From Calditrichota bacterium (GTDB taxonomy: Bacteria; CLD3), in assembly GCA_008501735.1 (NCBI GenBank), contig QQUF01000034.1, positions 1 through 22,337 of the forward strand: 22,337 bases of DNA, in the 5' to 3' direction. The number at the start of each line of letters is the position of its first letter. Position 1 is the stretch's first letter. Positions 7,617 through 15,969 of the stretch are shown here, one piece after another. Under the pieces are notes generated by a model. The model was not told the origin of the DNA, searched no databases, and worked only from the letters and a program-made list of their open reading frames with translations. The position numbers were made by a program, and so were the translations under genes.

Positions 7617-7706
7617 AAGAGTCAGAATTCAAGAGTCAGAAGTTGGTTCGGCGGTGAATTTTGAAATCTGTGAAATCCTTTAATCCATAAAAATCCGTGA
7701 TTCTGA
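7617..7706. repeat. Intergenic repeat patch
   Basis: An 11-bp direct repeat AAGAGTCAGAA occurs at 7617-7627 and 7631-7641. It is followed by four degenerate AATC(C/T) units about 8-10 bases apart (AATC at 7665, 7674, 7682 and 7692). TCAGAAT (7622-7628) is the inverse of ATTCTGA (7700-7706), so the two ends could pair. No open reading frame covers it. It looks like a remnant of a dispersed intergenic repeat, but other copies would have to be found in the rest of the genome; none is evident here. The rest of 7552-7765 shows nothing recognisable. Confidence 0.45.
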
Positions 7707-7765
7707 TTTTAGTGGGCATAAAAAGAGAGTTACTTTAGAAAATTAAAATTTGGAAAAGATATAAG

Positions 7766-8353
7766 ATGAATAAAACAGTACTAATTGCCTTAGGTGGAGT
7801 TGCGATTTTAATTGCTTCAACGGGTTTCTTTTTTAACAGAAGTGTCAAGCAAATCAAAAAACAAAATGCAGAAACTGAAACAGTTCGCGTAGAAGACTTA
7901 CCTTTGGACACAGGAATTTCTGTTCCACTTTTGCAAAATTTCAAACCTTTGATTGAAGACGAAGAAAGAAATTTGGTTCACGCAAGACTCGAACTTACAC
8001 CACAAATTGATTCTGATAAAATTGGGTTTGAATTTCTCGAAATGCCCGAAAATGTAACTTTGGTTTCAGGTTTACGAGAATGGGAAGGAGTTATCGGAAA
8101 AGACAGAACTAAAAAATTTGAGTTTTCATTTTCGGTAAAAACAAATAAAGCAGTTTGGATTCACTTACAAACTTCAATTCTTTCAGAAGGAAAAAATTTC
8201 ACAAGAGGTTCAGGACTTTACGTTGACTTCGGTGAAAAAGAAGTTCCAAGTTCAGTCGAAAAAAGAATTGAGGGTTACGAAGGCGGAGCAAAACTTTCGA
8301 TAATTCGCAAATCCGAAAGAGAACGTGCTACGGAGGCAAAAGATGAAGAGTAA
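7766..8353 (+). CDS. Membrane-anchored protein of unknown function
   Basis: A 195-residue protein I do not recognise. Residues 4-23 (TVLIALGGVAILIASTGFFF) form one hydrophobic segment without a lipobox or clear cleavage site, so it is probably an N-terminal anchor. A charged stretch (about 25-45) follows, then a beta-rich region (70-160) with alternating hydrophobic residues, ending in a highly charged Arg/Glu tail. The pattern suggests a periplasmic beta-sandwich domain but no catalytic motif is visible. The last 11 bases overlap the metalloprotease gene, whose GGAGG binding site lies inside this gene, so the two are translationally linked. A role connected with the secreted protease is plausible but not shown. 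Confidence 0.7.
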   Translation: MNKTVLIALGGVAILIASTGFFFNRSVKQIKKQNAETETVRVEDLPLDTGISVPLLQNFKPLIEDEERNLVHARLELTPQIDSDKIGFEFLEMPENVTLVSGLREWEGVIGKDRTKKFEFSFSVKTNKAVWIHLQTSILSEGKNFTRGSGLYVDFGEKEVPSSVEKRIEGYEGGAKLSIIRKSERERATEAKDEE

Positions 8354-10586
8354 AATTTTTCTTCTTGCTTTAACTTTCGGACTCCTACAAAATGCCTTTG
8401 CAGATTACACAGTCGAAGGAACTCTCGAGTACAGAGACATTTACATCGGGCTTTTTGGTTTTACTGGCGAAAATGCTTTTAGACCTGTCCGATTTGTTGA
8501 CATTGTTGTAATTGACGACAATACAAATCAAACTCTCGCAACGACTTCCACAAATGCAAACGGTTACTTTAACGTGAACGTTGTCGATTCACAAGTCAGA
8601 AATCTTTCAATTGCCGCCGTTACAAACACAACTTCAGGGCAACCCTACAACATCAAAGTTGCAAATTATTCGTCTTTCGGAGTTGGAGCGACTCACGCTT
8701 ACGAGCTTAATTTTTTAACAAATCACCAACCAACGCAAAACGTAAATCTCGGAACAGTTCAAGCTGACTACCAAAGTGGTGGCGAGATTTTTAATCTTTT
8801 TGACGTTGCCATTGACGGAATTGATTTTCTCGCAACTTTGGGCGAAACCGCTCCTTGGCCATCTTTAACAGTGGAATACACTTTTGGAACTACAAATTTT
8901 GCTTTTGCAAGTGGTGGAACAATTAATCTCGGCGGAATTTTGGGTTACGATGACACAATAATTTTACACGAAATGGGACATTGGGTTCAATTCAATTTTG
9001 GCGGATTTTCTGACAATCCCGGAGGAACTCACGTTATCGGCGACAACGGTCAAGACCCAAGACTTTCATTTGGAGAAGGTTGGCCCACCTTTTGGGGTTC
9101 AAACGTAAGAAATTATTTTAACGAACAAGGTTTGGCGGGTTATTCTCACCCAAATGTTTATATGAATTCAACAGGCGATTCGACTTCGGGAGTTTTGGAT
9201 TTTGCTTACGATTTGGAAACAAGTCAGAATGCAGGCGGTTCACAAGTCGGATTTGGTGGAGCTTCGAGTGAAGTTTCTGTTCAAGCTGCACTTTGGGATA
9301 TGACTGACGACGCAAATACAGAAGATTACACTCCCGGAACTGATGACGAAACGGGTTTTGCACTTGACCAACCTTTTCAAAAACATTGGGATTTTATAAC
9401 GACTTACTTGTCTCAACCTCCTTTTTCTGGGCAACTTGCTTTTGACGATTACTATTTTTTGTTTAACCAAAATGTTACAAATCCTGAAACGCAAAAATTC
9501 ACCGATATGATTAACACGAATCACGGTTTCGCTTACTTTGCCGATTCGCTTGAAAACGACAATTCTTTTGCAAGTGCATTTCAAATGAGTTTTGCCGACG
9601 TTGGTGAACAGAAATTAACTTACACAACAATTTTCCCGACAAACGACGATGATTGGCGAAGTTTTCCAGCTCTAAGCGGAATTACTTACAAAATCCGAAC
9701 TTTAAATTTGAACAACGGTTTGGACACGCAACTTGAACTTTACGACTCAGGAAATGGATTTCTTTCACAAAATAACAATTCAAGTGCAAACGTTTTAGCT
9801 TCCGAAATCACTTACACTCCAAATGCCGACCAAACACTTTACTTTAAAGTTACAACTCCAACTACTCCTGAACCTTACGCAAAAGTTGGCGGTTACATTT
9901 TTACAGTTGTTCCTGACAATGTTCCTGCATTTTACCCGAATATTCAGACAAATCCAGGCGGAGTAATTCTGCAAGTTGCAAACTCAACAACTGGTGTAAA
10001 TCCAACCAAAAATCTGGAAATTGAAAACACAGGAAGTGCAAACACTTTGAACTACACTTTGGAGTTTTTAGATTTCAACACACTCCAACCTGCGACTTTC
10101 GATTGGTTTTCTGTAAACCAACTTTCTGGAAATCTTGTTTCTGGAGCTTCAGAAACCTTGGTGATAACTTTTGATGCAAACCTTGCTGTTCAAGGAATTA
10201 ACAGAGCAAAACTTAGAATTGTAAGCAATGACCCTGACAATCCTCATCAAGACCTTTCTGTGAATTTGAACAACCAACTTCCTGTCTCAATCGAAGAAGA
10301 AATTTCAGAGCTTCCAACAAAATTTGAACTTTCACAGAATTTCCCAAATCCTTTTAACCCGACTACTTCGATAAATTACGAATTAACAGTGAACGCTAAA
10401 GGAAAGTTGACAATTTTTAATATTCGCGGCGAAAAGGTGAAGGATTTTATTTTGAACCAAACTAAAGGTTCAGTTACTTGGGACGGAACAAATAATTTTG
10501 GTGAAGAAGTTTCAAGTGGAATTTATTTTTACAAACTTGAAGCAGGAAACGATTCACAAATCAAAAAAATGACTTTCCTTAAATAG
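8343..10586 (+). CDS. Secreted HExxH metalloprotease with T9SS sorting domain
   Basis: A 747-residue exported protein. The start is set at ATG 8343, 6 bases after GGAGG (8332-8336); the upstream GTG at 8325 would put charged residues before the signal peptide (MKSKIFLLALTFGLLQNAFA, cut before DYT). Next come a carboxypeptidase-regulatory-like beta domain (about 22-85), a peptidase region with ILHEMGHWVQF (zinc site H209, E210, H213) and FGEGWPTFW, whose E245 may be the third ligand, then a prepeptidase C-terminal-like domain (about 403-520), an Ig-like domain (about 530-645; IENTGS, RIVSNDP) and a type A T9SS sorting domain (about 660-747; NFPNPFNPTTSINY, SSGIYFYKL, KMTFLK). It is expected to cross the outer membrane through T9SS and act on extracellular protein. 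Family assignment beyond zincin is uncertain. Confidence 0.85.
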   Translation: MKSKIFLLALTFGLLQNAFADYTVEGTLEYRDIYIGLFGFTGENAFRPVRFVDIVVIDDNTNQTLATTSTNANGYFNVNVVDSQVRNLSIAAVTNTTSGQPYNIKVANYSSFGVGATHAYELNFLTNHQPTQNVNLGTVQADYQSGGEIFNLFDVAIDGIDFLATLGETAPWPSLTVEYTFGTTNFAFASGGTINLGGILGYDDTIILHEMGHWVQFNFGGFSDNPGGTHVIGDNGQDPRLSFGEGWPTFWGSNVRNYFNEQGLAGYSHPNVYMNSTGDSTSGVLDFAYDLETSQNAGGSQVGFGGASSEVSVQAALWDMTDDANTEDYTPGTDDETGFALDQPFQKHWDFITTYLSQPPFSGQLAFDDYYFLFNQNVTNPETQKFTDMINTNHGFAYFADSLENDNSFASAFQMSFADVGEQKLTYTTIFPTNDDDWRSFPALSGITYKIRTLNLNNGLDTQLELYDSGNGFLSQNNNSSANVLASEITYTPNADQTLYFKVTTPTTPEPYAKVGGYIFTVVPDNVPAFYPNIQTNPGGVILQVANSTTGVNPTKNLEIENTGSANTLNYTLEFLDFNTLQPATFDWFSVNQLSGNLVSGASETLVITFDANLAVQGINRAKLRIVSNDPDNPHQDLSVNLNNQLPVSIEEEISELPTKFELSQNFPNPFNPTTSINYELTVNAKGKLTIFNIRGEKVKDFILNQTKGSVTWDGTNNFGEEVSSGIYFYKLEAGNDSQIKKMTFLK

Positions 10587-10593
10587 GTAATTG

Positions 10594-13245
10594 ATGAAAA
10601 GATTTTTCTTAATTTTATTTTTACTCACTCTCACGACTTTTGCTTTTGGCAATGAAAAAATTCGACCTTTGAAATCACTTTCAAAAGATGAGATTTCAAG
10701 GACTTTAAAAGCCAACCAAAAACCTTTCAAACCTTTGGGCAAAAAGACTGCTTCGATTAGTGGAGTTCAGACTGAGTTTAACGTTCAAAGATTTTCAAAA
10801 ACTCTTAAACCTGATTCTGTTTGGCAAATTACTTTTCCTTCTGTTGAAGGTGGCTTTTATCTCTTCGACATTAATGCACAAATTCTTGGCTCAAAACTTT
10901 ATCCTGAAATGGCAATTGCAAGGACTGACACAAATGATACTAAAGATTCTTTAGCTTTTGTAACAACACCAGATTTATTCTCAAATAAAATTGACGGTGG
11001 TTTTTTGGGAAGTCAAAGTGAGTTAGTTAGTGCTTTAGGTGTTAAGGAAGGAGAACAAACTCCTGAACAATTTTACCTCTACATTGCTGACGAAGAATTT
11101 GGTGAAGGTGGTTACTTTGAATTTTCCTTTTTGACTTTTGAAACAAAGAAAATTGATTCTTTAGACACAGAACCAAACGATGATTTTCAGACTGCACAAA
11201 CTTTACAAGGCGATTTTACTGAGGGAAATTATTTCACAATTGGAACTCTAAAATTCACTCAAATTGATTCTTCTGACGACGTTGTGGAACCTGAAAATGA
11301 TTTTTTCGTCTTTGAGGCAATCGCAGGAATTCCCTACGAAATTACTCTGAATTCAAACACTATCGAAAGTTTTAATTCAGCTTTTGATTCTTTCATAAAA
11401 ATTTATGACACAAACAGAAACTTAATTTCACAAAACGACGACTACTTTCACTTTTTAGACTCAAGAGCTGTTTTTAAACCAATTGTTTCTGGACAACATT
11501 TTATTGAAATCACATCGGCTTCGAATAGCTTTTCTGACCAAAACTTATCTTTTGACAGATTAAGTTTGCCTTACGAAATCCGTGTAAAAAGGCTTCAAGA
11601 ACTTGCCTTTACCGAAAATTTTACCATTGATTCAACTAACTCAACTACAACCCAAAAACTTGATTTTTCTCAGACAAACTCAATCGAATTTGAATTTACG
11701 ACAAACAACAGTGGCTGGATTTTTGAGTTTGAAACTAACTCTCAAGGTCTTGGGCTTTCCTTAGACACAAAACTTAAACTTTACTCTTTGGTAAGCGGAG
11801 CTGAGGAACTAATTGCTGAAAACGATGACAAAAGTTTCCCTTTCTCGGTTGACTCAAGGCTCACAACAATTTTACCTGACTCAGGAGATTACAAACTTGT
11901 TGTCGAAAATCATTTGCCTTTTGGAGGAGCAATTTCAGATTACTTACCCGAAGAGTTGCAAGGACTTTTGACTTACCGTTACGTTGGAAGCGATATAAAC
12001 GAGGAAAATGATTTCTTTTGGTCTGCGACTCAGGTTCCAATCCCTGAATCCTTAGAAGCACCAAATTACACTTATTCTTACAATTTTAAAGGGAATCTTT
12101 TGAGCAAAGATGACCTTGATTACTTTGTCTTTAATTTGCGGGATAGCACTTACTTTAATCTTTACACTCCTTTTGAAGACACTCTTAAAAGTCGTCCGAT
12201 TTTCTTTACAATTTATAACAATGAAGTTACTGAGTCAGAAAATCCAATGGAAACTCTTTTCAAATTTTATGACAAAGACTTTGGCAATTTAGGAACAAGC
12301 GAAATACTTGTAGGTAATAATTTTTACTCTAACATTCTCACTTTCAAAGACGACGGAAACTTCTACTTAGAACTTTCACATAGTGATGGAGAATTCGGAA
12401 ATTACGACGTTAATTTTAGAATGGACGCAGGTCTTGAGATTGAATTACCAGAGGAATTAGAGTTAGCGACTTACGATGAATTAAATTTTCCTTTGACCTC
12501 CTCTTGGGAATCAAATATTATCGAACTTGATTTCACAAGTAAGTCTGATTTTTACTACTTAACATTTGAAGTTGATTCAAACTTGGTTTATGCTGACACT
12601 TCTTTTGAAGACTCGACGATTACTAAAAGAGAAATTGAATTGATGATTGAAAACAAGTCCTCTGGTGGAAGAGGAATGAAAATTTTTGTTGAGATTTTTT
12701 CAGAAGATGGTTCAATTATTAATTTAACAAATGGAACTGCAAGTGATAGTTTAGCTTTAGGTGATTCCACAATAACAGAGTTTTTCTTCCCTTTTAATGT
12801 GGGTTTCGTTCCTGAGAGAGATTTTATTCGTATTTCTCATTTTAACGGAAATTTTACCACAGCTGAAATAACATTACATCTGTTTGCTTATGAGTACGAG
12901 GATCCTCTTCTCCAAATCCAATCAACCGACACAACTGATTCACAAATACTTGAGCCGATTCCTGAGAAGTACAGTTTATCGCAAAATTTCCCGAACCCGT
13001 TTAATCCAACTACACAAATTAATTACTCACTTAAGCAACCGGAAACTGTAAACCTAAAAATATTTAATGTTCTTGGACAAGAGGTCATTTCACTTGTAAA
13101 TTCCAAAGCACAAAAAGAAGGTTCTCACTCAATTGTTTGGAATGGAACTGACAAAAATGGAACTCAAGTCGGAAGTGGAATTTACTTTTACAGAATCGAA
13201 GCGGGTGAATTTGTCAAAACCAAAAAAATGCTTTTACTAAAATGA
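10594..13245 (+). CDS. Large T9SS-exported protein with prepeptidase-like domains
   Basis: An 883-residue exported protein, 7 bases after the protease. A signal peptide (MKRFFLILFLLTLTTFAFG, cut before NEK) is followed by a unique N-terminal region. A bacterial prepeptidase C-terminal domain (about 192-309: DTEPNDDFQTAQTL, DFFVFEA, DSFIKIYD, QNDDY, HFIEIT) comes next. At least two more copies in diverged form follow (DTKLKLYS, ENDDKS, YKLVVEN; then DDLDYFVFNL, NFYLELS). The C-terminus is a type A T9SS sorting domain: SQNFPNPFNPTTQINY, IFNVLGQEV, SGIYFYRIEAG and a basic KKMLLLK end. No protease motif is visible, so it is probably a binding or structural surface protein. TTG 10591 is directly upstream in frame, but ATG is preferred. 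Its stop overlaps the next start as ATGA. Confidence 0.85.
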   Translation: MKRFFLILFLLTLTTFAFGNEKIRPLKSLSKDEISRTLKANQKPFKPLGKKTASISGVQTEFNVQRFSKTLKPDSVWQITFPSVEGGFYLFDINAQILGSKLYPEMAIARTDTNDTKDSLAFVTTPDLFSNKIDGGFLGSQSELVSALGVKEGEQTPEQFYLYIADEEFGEGGYFEFSFLTFETKKIDSLDTEPNDDFQTAQTLQGDFTEGNYFTIGTLKFTQIDSSDDVVEPENDFFVFEAIAGIPYEITLNSNTIESFNSAFDSFIKIYDTNRNLISQNDDYFHFLDSRAVFKPIVSGQHFIEITSASNSFSDQNLSFDRLSLPYEIRVKRLQELAFTENFTIDSTNSTTTQKLDFSQTNSIEFEFTTNNSGWIFEFETNSQGLGLSLDTKLKLYSLVSGAEELIAENDDKSFPFSVDSRLTTILPDSGDYKLVVENHLPFGGAISDYLPEELQGLLTYRYVGSDINEENDFFWSATQVPIPESLEAPNYTYSYNFKGNLLSKDDLDYFVFNLRDSTYFNLYTPFEDTLKSRPIFFTIYNNEVTESENPMETLFKFYDKDFGNLGTSEILVGNNFYSNILTFKDDGNFYLELSHSDGEFGNYDVNFRMDAGLEIELPEELELATYDELNFPLTSSWESNIIELDFTSKSDFYYLTFEVDSNLVYADTSFEDSTITKREIELMIENKSSGGRGMKIFVEIFSEDGSIINLTNGTASDSLALGDSTITEFFFPFNVGFVPERDFIRISHFNGNFTTAEITLHLFAYEYEDPLLQIQSTDTTDSQILEPIPEKYSLSQNFPNPFNPTTQINYSLKQPETVNLKIFNVLGQEVISLVNSKAQKEGSHSIVWNGTDKNGTQVGSGIYFYRIEAGEFVKTKKMLLLK

Positions 13246-13562
13246 CAAAAACAAAAGAAAAAAACTTATCAGAATTGAAAAAAATAATTCTGGATTCGAT
13301 AAATCCCGAAGAGCATTCTGTTTTTCTTTTTGGTTCAAGAGCAACCCAAACCTCAAAACACTATTCTGATTTTGATATTGGTATTTTGGGCAAAAAGCCA
13401 CTTGGGAAGGCTTACCATAAAATTATTAATCAAATTGAAGATTTTTTCATTCCTTATAAAATTGATTTGGTAGATTTTTATTTTGTAAAGAATGACTTTA
13501 AAAAAGAAGTACTCAAAGGAGCTATTTTTTGGAACAAACCAAAAGATATGAATTCAAATTAA
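13242..13562 (+). CDS. mntA: MntA-like nucleotidyltransferase, antitoxin of HepT pair
   Basis: A 106-residue minimal nucleotidyltransferase. The fold signature is complete: FLFGSRATQTS (G31-S32), SDFDIGI with catalytic D43 and D45, and the third acidic residue in KIDLVDF (D75). In characterised MntA-HepT systems this enzyme transfers AMP from ATP onto a tyrosine of HepT and so blocks the toxin. The ATG overlaps the TGA of the T9SS gene (ATGA), and its own 3' end overlaps hepT by 34 bases. Composition is AT-rich compared with the thiolase downstream. The family also includes aminoglycoside nucleotidyltransferase-like proteins, but the small size and partner gene argue for the toxin-antitoxin type. 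Confidence 0.85.
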   Translation: MTKTKEKNLSELKKIILDSINPEEHSVFLFGSRATQTSKHYSDFDIGILGKKPLGKAYHKIINQIEDFFIPYKIDLVDFYFVKNDFKKEVLKGAIFWNKPKDMNSN

Positions 13563-13945
13563 TAATTTTTGAAAAAGTCTTAGACACTTTTGAAAAATCT
13601 TTAAAAGTTGATTTAGGAAAATTTTCAGAAATTGAGTTAGATACTTTTCAAAACGGACAGGTTCAGAAATTTGAGTATTGTGTCGAGATTTGTTGGAAAA
13701 CTATCAAATCTTTTTTAGAAGATGTTCACGGTTTGGAATCTGTTTCTCCAAAATCAGCATTTAAAGTTTTTTTTCAAACAGGCTCAATTGACGAAGAAAC
13801 TTGTGAATCTCTTTTTGAAATGATAAATGACAGAAATCGCTTGAGTCATATCTACGAAAATGATATTTTCAATGAAATTTATAAAAAACTACCAATTTAC
13901 TTAGAAATATTAAAATCAATTTCTACAATAATTAAGAATAATTAA
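13529..13945 (+). CDS. hepT: HepT-like HEPN toxin (HI0074 family), TTG start
   Basis: A 138-residue, mainly helical protein of the HEPN superfamily, the 'nucleotidyltransferase substrate-binding' group. The catalytic RX4HXY motif is intact: R102, H107 and Y109 in DRNRLSHIYEND; in studied HepT toxins R and H form the RNase site and Y is the AMPylated residue. NGQVQKFEYCVEICWKTIK (42-60) is typical of the HI0074 branch. The start is TTG at 13529, 7 bases after AAAGGAG (13515-13521) inside mntA, which makes this start convincing. The next in-frame ATG lies far downstream and would remove most of the protein. A hand count of 13561-13620 gives 20% G+C. With mntA it forms a probable toxin-antitoxin or phage-defence pair. 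Confidence 0.87.
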   Translation: MEQTKRYEFKLIIFEKVLDTFEKSLKVDLGKFSEIELDTFQNGQVQKFEYCVEICWKTIKSFLEDVHGLESVSPKSAFKVFFQTGSIDEETCESLFEMINDRNRLSHIYENDIFNEIYKKLPIYLEILKSISTIIKNN

Positions 13946-13959
13946 CATAGGAGAAAATA

Positions 13960-15138
13960 ATGTCAGACATAGTTTTTCTTTCAGCTGCGAGAACTGCTTT
14001 TGGTTCTTTTGGAAAAAGCTTGAAAGATTTTACAGCTAACGACCTTGGAACTTTTGCAGCAAAAGGAGCACTTGATAGAAGTGGCTTAGCTCCAGAAGAT
14101 ATTGGTCACGTAGTTTTCGGAAACGCATCACAAACGAGTGCAGACGCTCTTTACCACGCAAGACACATTGCTCTTCGTGCAGGTTGTCCAGAAACAACTC
14201 CAGCTTTGACTGTAAACAGAATTTGCGGTTCTGGTTTTGAGTCAATCGTACAAGGTGCAAGAATGATTAAACTTGGTGAAGCAAGTGCTACAATTTGCGG
14301 TGGAGCTGAAAGTATGAGCCAATCTCCTCACGTGATTCGCGGAGCTCGTTGGGGAATTCCTCTTGCACAAAGCAAAATGGAAGACCTTCTTTGGGAAGCT
14401 CTTTACGACCCTTATGCAGGATTCACAATGTCTTTGACAGCAGAAAACCTTGCTGAGAAATACGAAATTTCTCGTGAAGAATGCGACGTTTACGGACTTC
14501 GTTCACAAAACTTAGCAGAAGCTGCAATCAAAGAAGGAAGACTTGCAGAAGAAATTATTCCTGTTGAAATCAAATCTCGAAAAGGTTCAACTTTCTTTGA
14601 AGTTGACGAACACCCAAGATTTGGTGCAACAATGGAAGGACTTGCAAAGCTCAAAACTTACTTCAAAAAAGACGGTGTTGTTACTGCCGGAAATGCTTCA
14701 GGAATTAGTGACGGAGCTGCCGCAGTTGTAATTGCAGATTCAGATTTCGCAAAACAAAAAGGTGCTGAACCTCTTGGACGTTTAGTTGCTTGGGGAACTG
14801 CAGGTTGCGACCCAAAAATTATGGGAATTGGACCAGCTCCAGCGACTCGAATCGCTCTTGAAAAAGCAGGTTTGACTTTAGACGACATTGATTTAATCGA
14901 AATTAACGAAGCCTTCGCACCTCAGTACATTGCTGTTGAAAAAGAACTCGGATTAAACAGAGAAATCACAAACGTAAACGGTGGAGCAATTGCACTTGGT
15001 CATCCGCTTGCTGCTTCGGGAACTCGTTTGACTTCTACACTTTTATTCGAACTTAGAAGACGTGGTAAAAGATACGGACTTGCTTCTGCTTGTATTGGTG
15101 GCGGACAAGGTTTAGCGTTAATTATTGAAGCATTTTAA
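13960..15138 (+). CDS. Acetyl-CoA C-acyltransferase (thiolase)
   Basis: A 392-residue thiolase, which either cleaves 3-ketoacyl-CoA in fatty-acid oxidation or condenses two acetyl-CoA. All active-site elements are visible: nucleophile C89 in NRICGSGFESI, NEAFAPQ (316-322), GGAIALGHPLAASG with H348, and the second cysteine C378 in SACIGGGQG. Length is exactly that of the cytosolic homotetrameric family. A clear AGGAG (13949-13953) lies 6 bases before the ATG. No beta-oxidation partner (hydratase or dehydrogenase) is adjacent, so degradative (FadA-like) or biosynthetic (AtoB/PhaA-like) use cannot be decided; the gene symbol is left blank. It is followed 24 bases later by the lipoprotein cyclophilin. 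Confidence 0.95.
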   Translation: MSDIVFLSAARTAFGSFGKSLKDFTANDLGTFAAKGALDRSGLAPEDIGHVVFGNASQTSADALYHARHIALRAGCPETTPALTVNRICGSGFESIVQGARMIKLGEASATICGGAESMSQSPHVIRGARWGIPLAQSKMEDLLWEALYDPYAGFTMSLTAENLAEKYEISREECDVYGLRSQNLAEAAIKEGRLAEEIIPVEIKSRKGSTFFEVDEHPRFGATMEGLAKLKTYFKKDGVVTAGNASGISDGAAAVVIADSDFAKQKGAEPLGRLVAWGTAGCDPKIMGIGPAPATRIALEKAGLTLDDIDLIEINEAFAPQYIAVEKELGLNREITNVNGGAIALGHPLAASGTRLTSTLLFELRRRGKRYGLASACIGGGQGLALIIEAF

Positions 15139-15162
15139 TTAAAATTTTTGGAGATAATTTAG

Positions 15163-15891
15163 ATGAAAAAATTTCTTTTACTTTTGGTTTTAGCTTTTTC
15201 ACTAATTGCTTGTGGCGATAAAAAAGAAGAAAAAGCTCACGATGACCACGAAGGTCACGACCATTCGGAAGAAGTATCACACTCTGACACAAAAACAAAA
15301 GCAGAATCAAAACAAGCTGTTACAAGAGAAGATGCTGCTAAACAACAAACTAAACAAGAAACAAGGAGCAAAATGGAAACCAAAAGCGGAAGTGGTGAAA
15401 TTGTTACTCTCACTACAAAATTTGGCGACATCAAAATCAAACTTTACGACGAAACACCAAAGCACAGAGATAATTTTCTCAAGCACGTAAACAGTGGTTT
15501 TTACAACGGAACAACTTTTCATAGAGTAATTCCTAACTTTATGATTCAAGGTGGAGACCCAAACACAAAAGACAAAAGTTCTGATAAATCCACTCACGGA
15601 ACTGGTGGACCAGGTTACACAATTCCAGCAGAAATTAATCCAAACTTGAAACATTTCAGAGGAGCAGTTGCGGCAGCAAGACTTGGCGACCAAGTAAATC
15701 CTAAAAAAGAATCAAGTGGAAGCCAATTTTACATCGCAGTTGCTGATATTCATTTCTTAGACAACAACTACACTGTTTTCGGTGAAGTTGTAGAAGGAAT
15801 GGAATTTGCGGATAAAATTGTCAACCAAAAACGCGACGAAAGAGACAATCCTCTCGAAAGAACTGAAATGACAATCAAAGCTGAAAAATAA
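15163..15891 (+). CDS. Lipoprotein peptidyl-prolyl isomerase (cyclophilin) with His-rich linker
   Basis: A 242-residue lipoprotein: signal peptide with lipobox LIAC (C17), then a His/Asp/Glu-rich segment (25-41; AHDDHEGHDHSEEVSH), a Lys/Gln-rich spacer (42-76), and a cyclophilin domain (about 79-241). Cyclophilin active-site residues are present: FHRVIPNFMIQGG (R121, F126, M127, Q129), GSQFYIA (F189) and FLDNNYTVFG. At the positions of human CypA W121 and H126 it has F198 and Y203, a combination seen in bacterial cyclophilins and usually linked with low cyclosporin binding. It should act in the periplasm as a folding catalyst for exported proteins, perhaps including the T9SS substrates encoded nearby. 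The His-rich stretch might bind metal; this is inference. GGAG lies 8 bases before the ATG. Confidence 0.9.
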   Translation: MKKFLLLLVLAFSLIACGDKKEEKAHDDHEGHDHSEEVSHSDTKTKAESKQAVTREDAAKQQTKQETRSKMETKSGSGEIVTLTTKFGDIKIKLYDETPKHRDNFLKHVNSGFYNGTTFHRVIPNFMIQGGDPNTKDKSSDKSTHGTGGPGYTIPAEINPNLKHFRGAVAAARLGDQVNPKKESSGSQFYIAVADIHFLDNNYTVFGEVVEGMEFADKIVNQKRDERDNPLERTEMTIKAEK

Positions 15892-15913
15892 GTTCTGAAA
15901 AATAATTTTCTTT

Positions 15914-15950
15914 AAAGCCTGAAGGGGTCGCCTTTCAGGCTTTTTTATTT
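15914..15950 (+). terminator. Rho-independent terminator after the cyclophilin
   Basis: AAAGCCTGAA-GGG pairs with CCT-TTCAGGCTTT (13 bp with one G-T) around a GTCG loop, directly followed by a run of T (15941-15946). It lies 22 bases after the stop codon. The convergent yjbQ gene ends at 15970, so the hairpin may also stop that transcript, although its T-run on that strand is poor. Confidence 0.9.
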
Positions 15951-15969
15951 TACGAACCTACCTCACTTC

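Noticed and set aside
8325-8342. GTG start for the metalloprotease
   Set aside because: It adds LRRQK before the signal peptide, while GGAGG is placed correctly for ATG 8343.
15307-15693. 128-residue minus-strand frame opposite the cyclophilin
   Set aside because: Shadow of the cyclophilin frame with Cys/Ser/Val-rich, non-protein-like composition.
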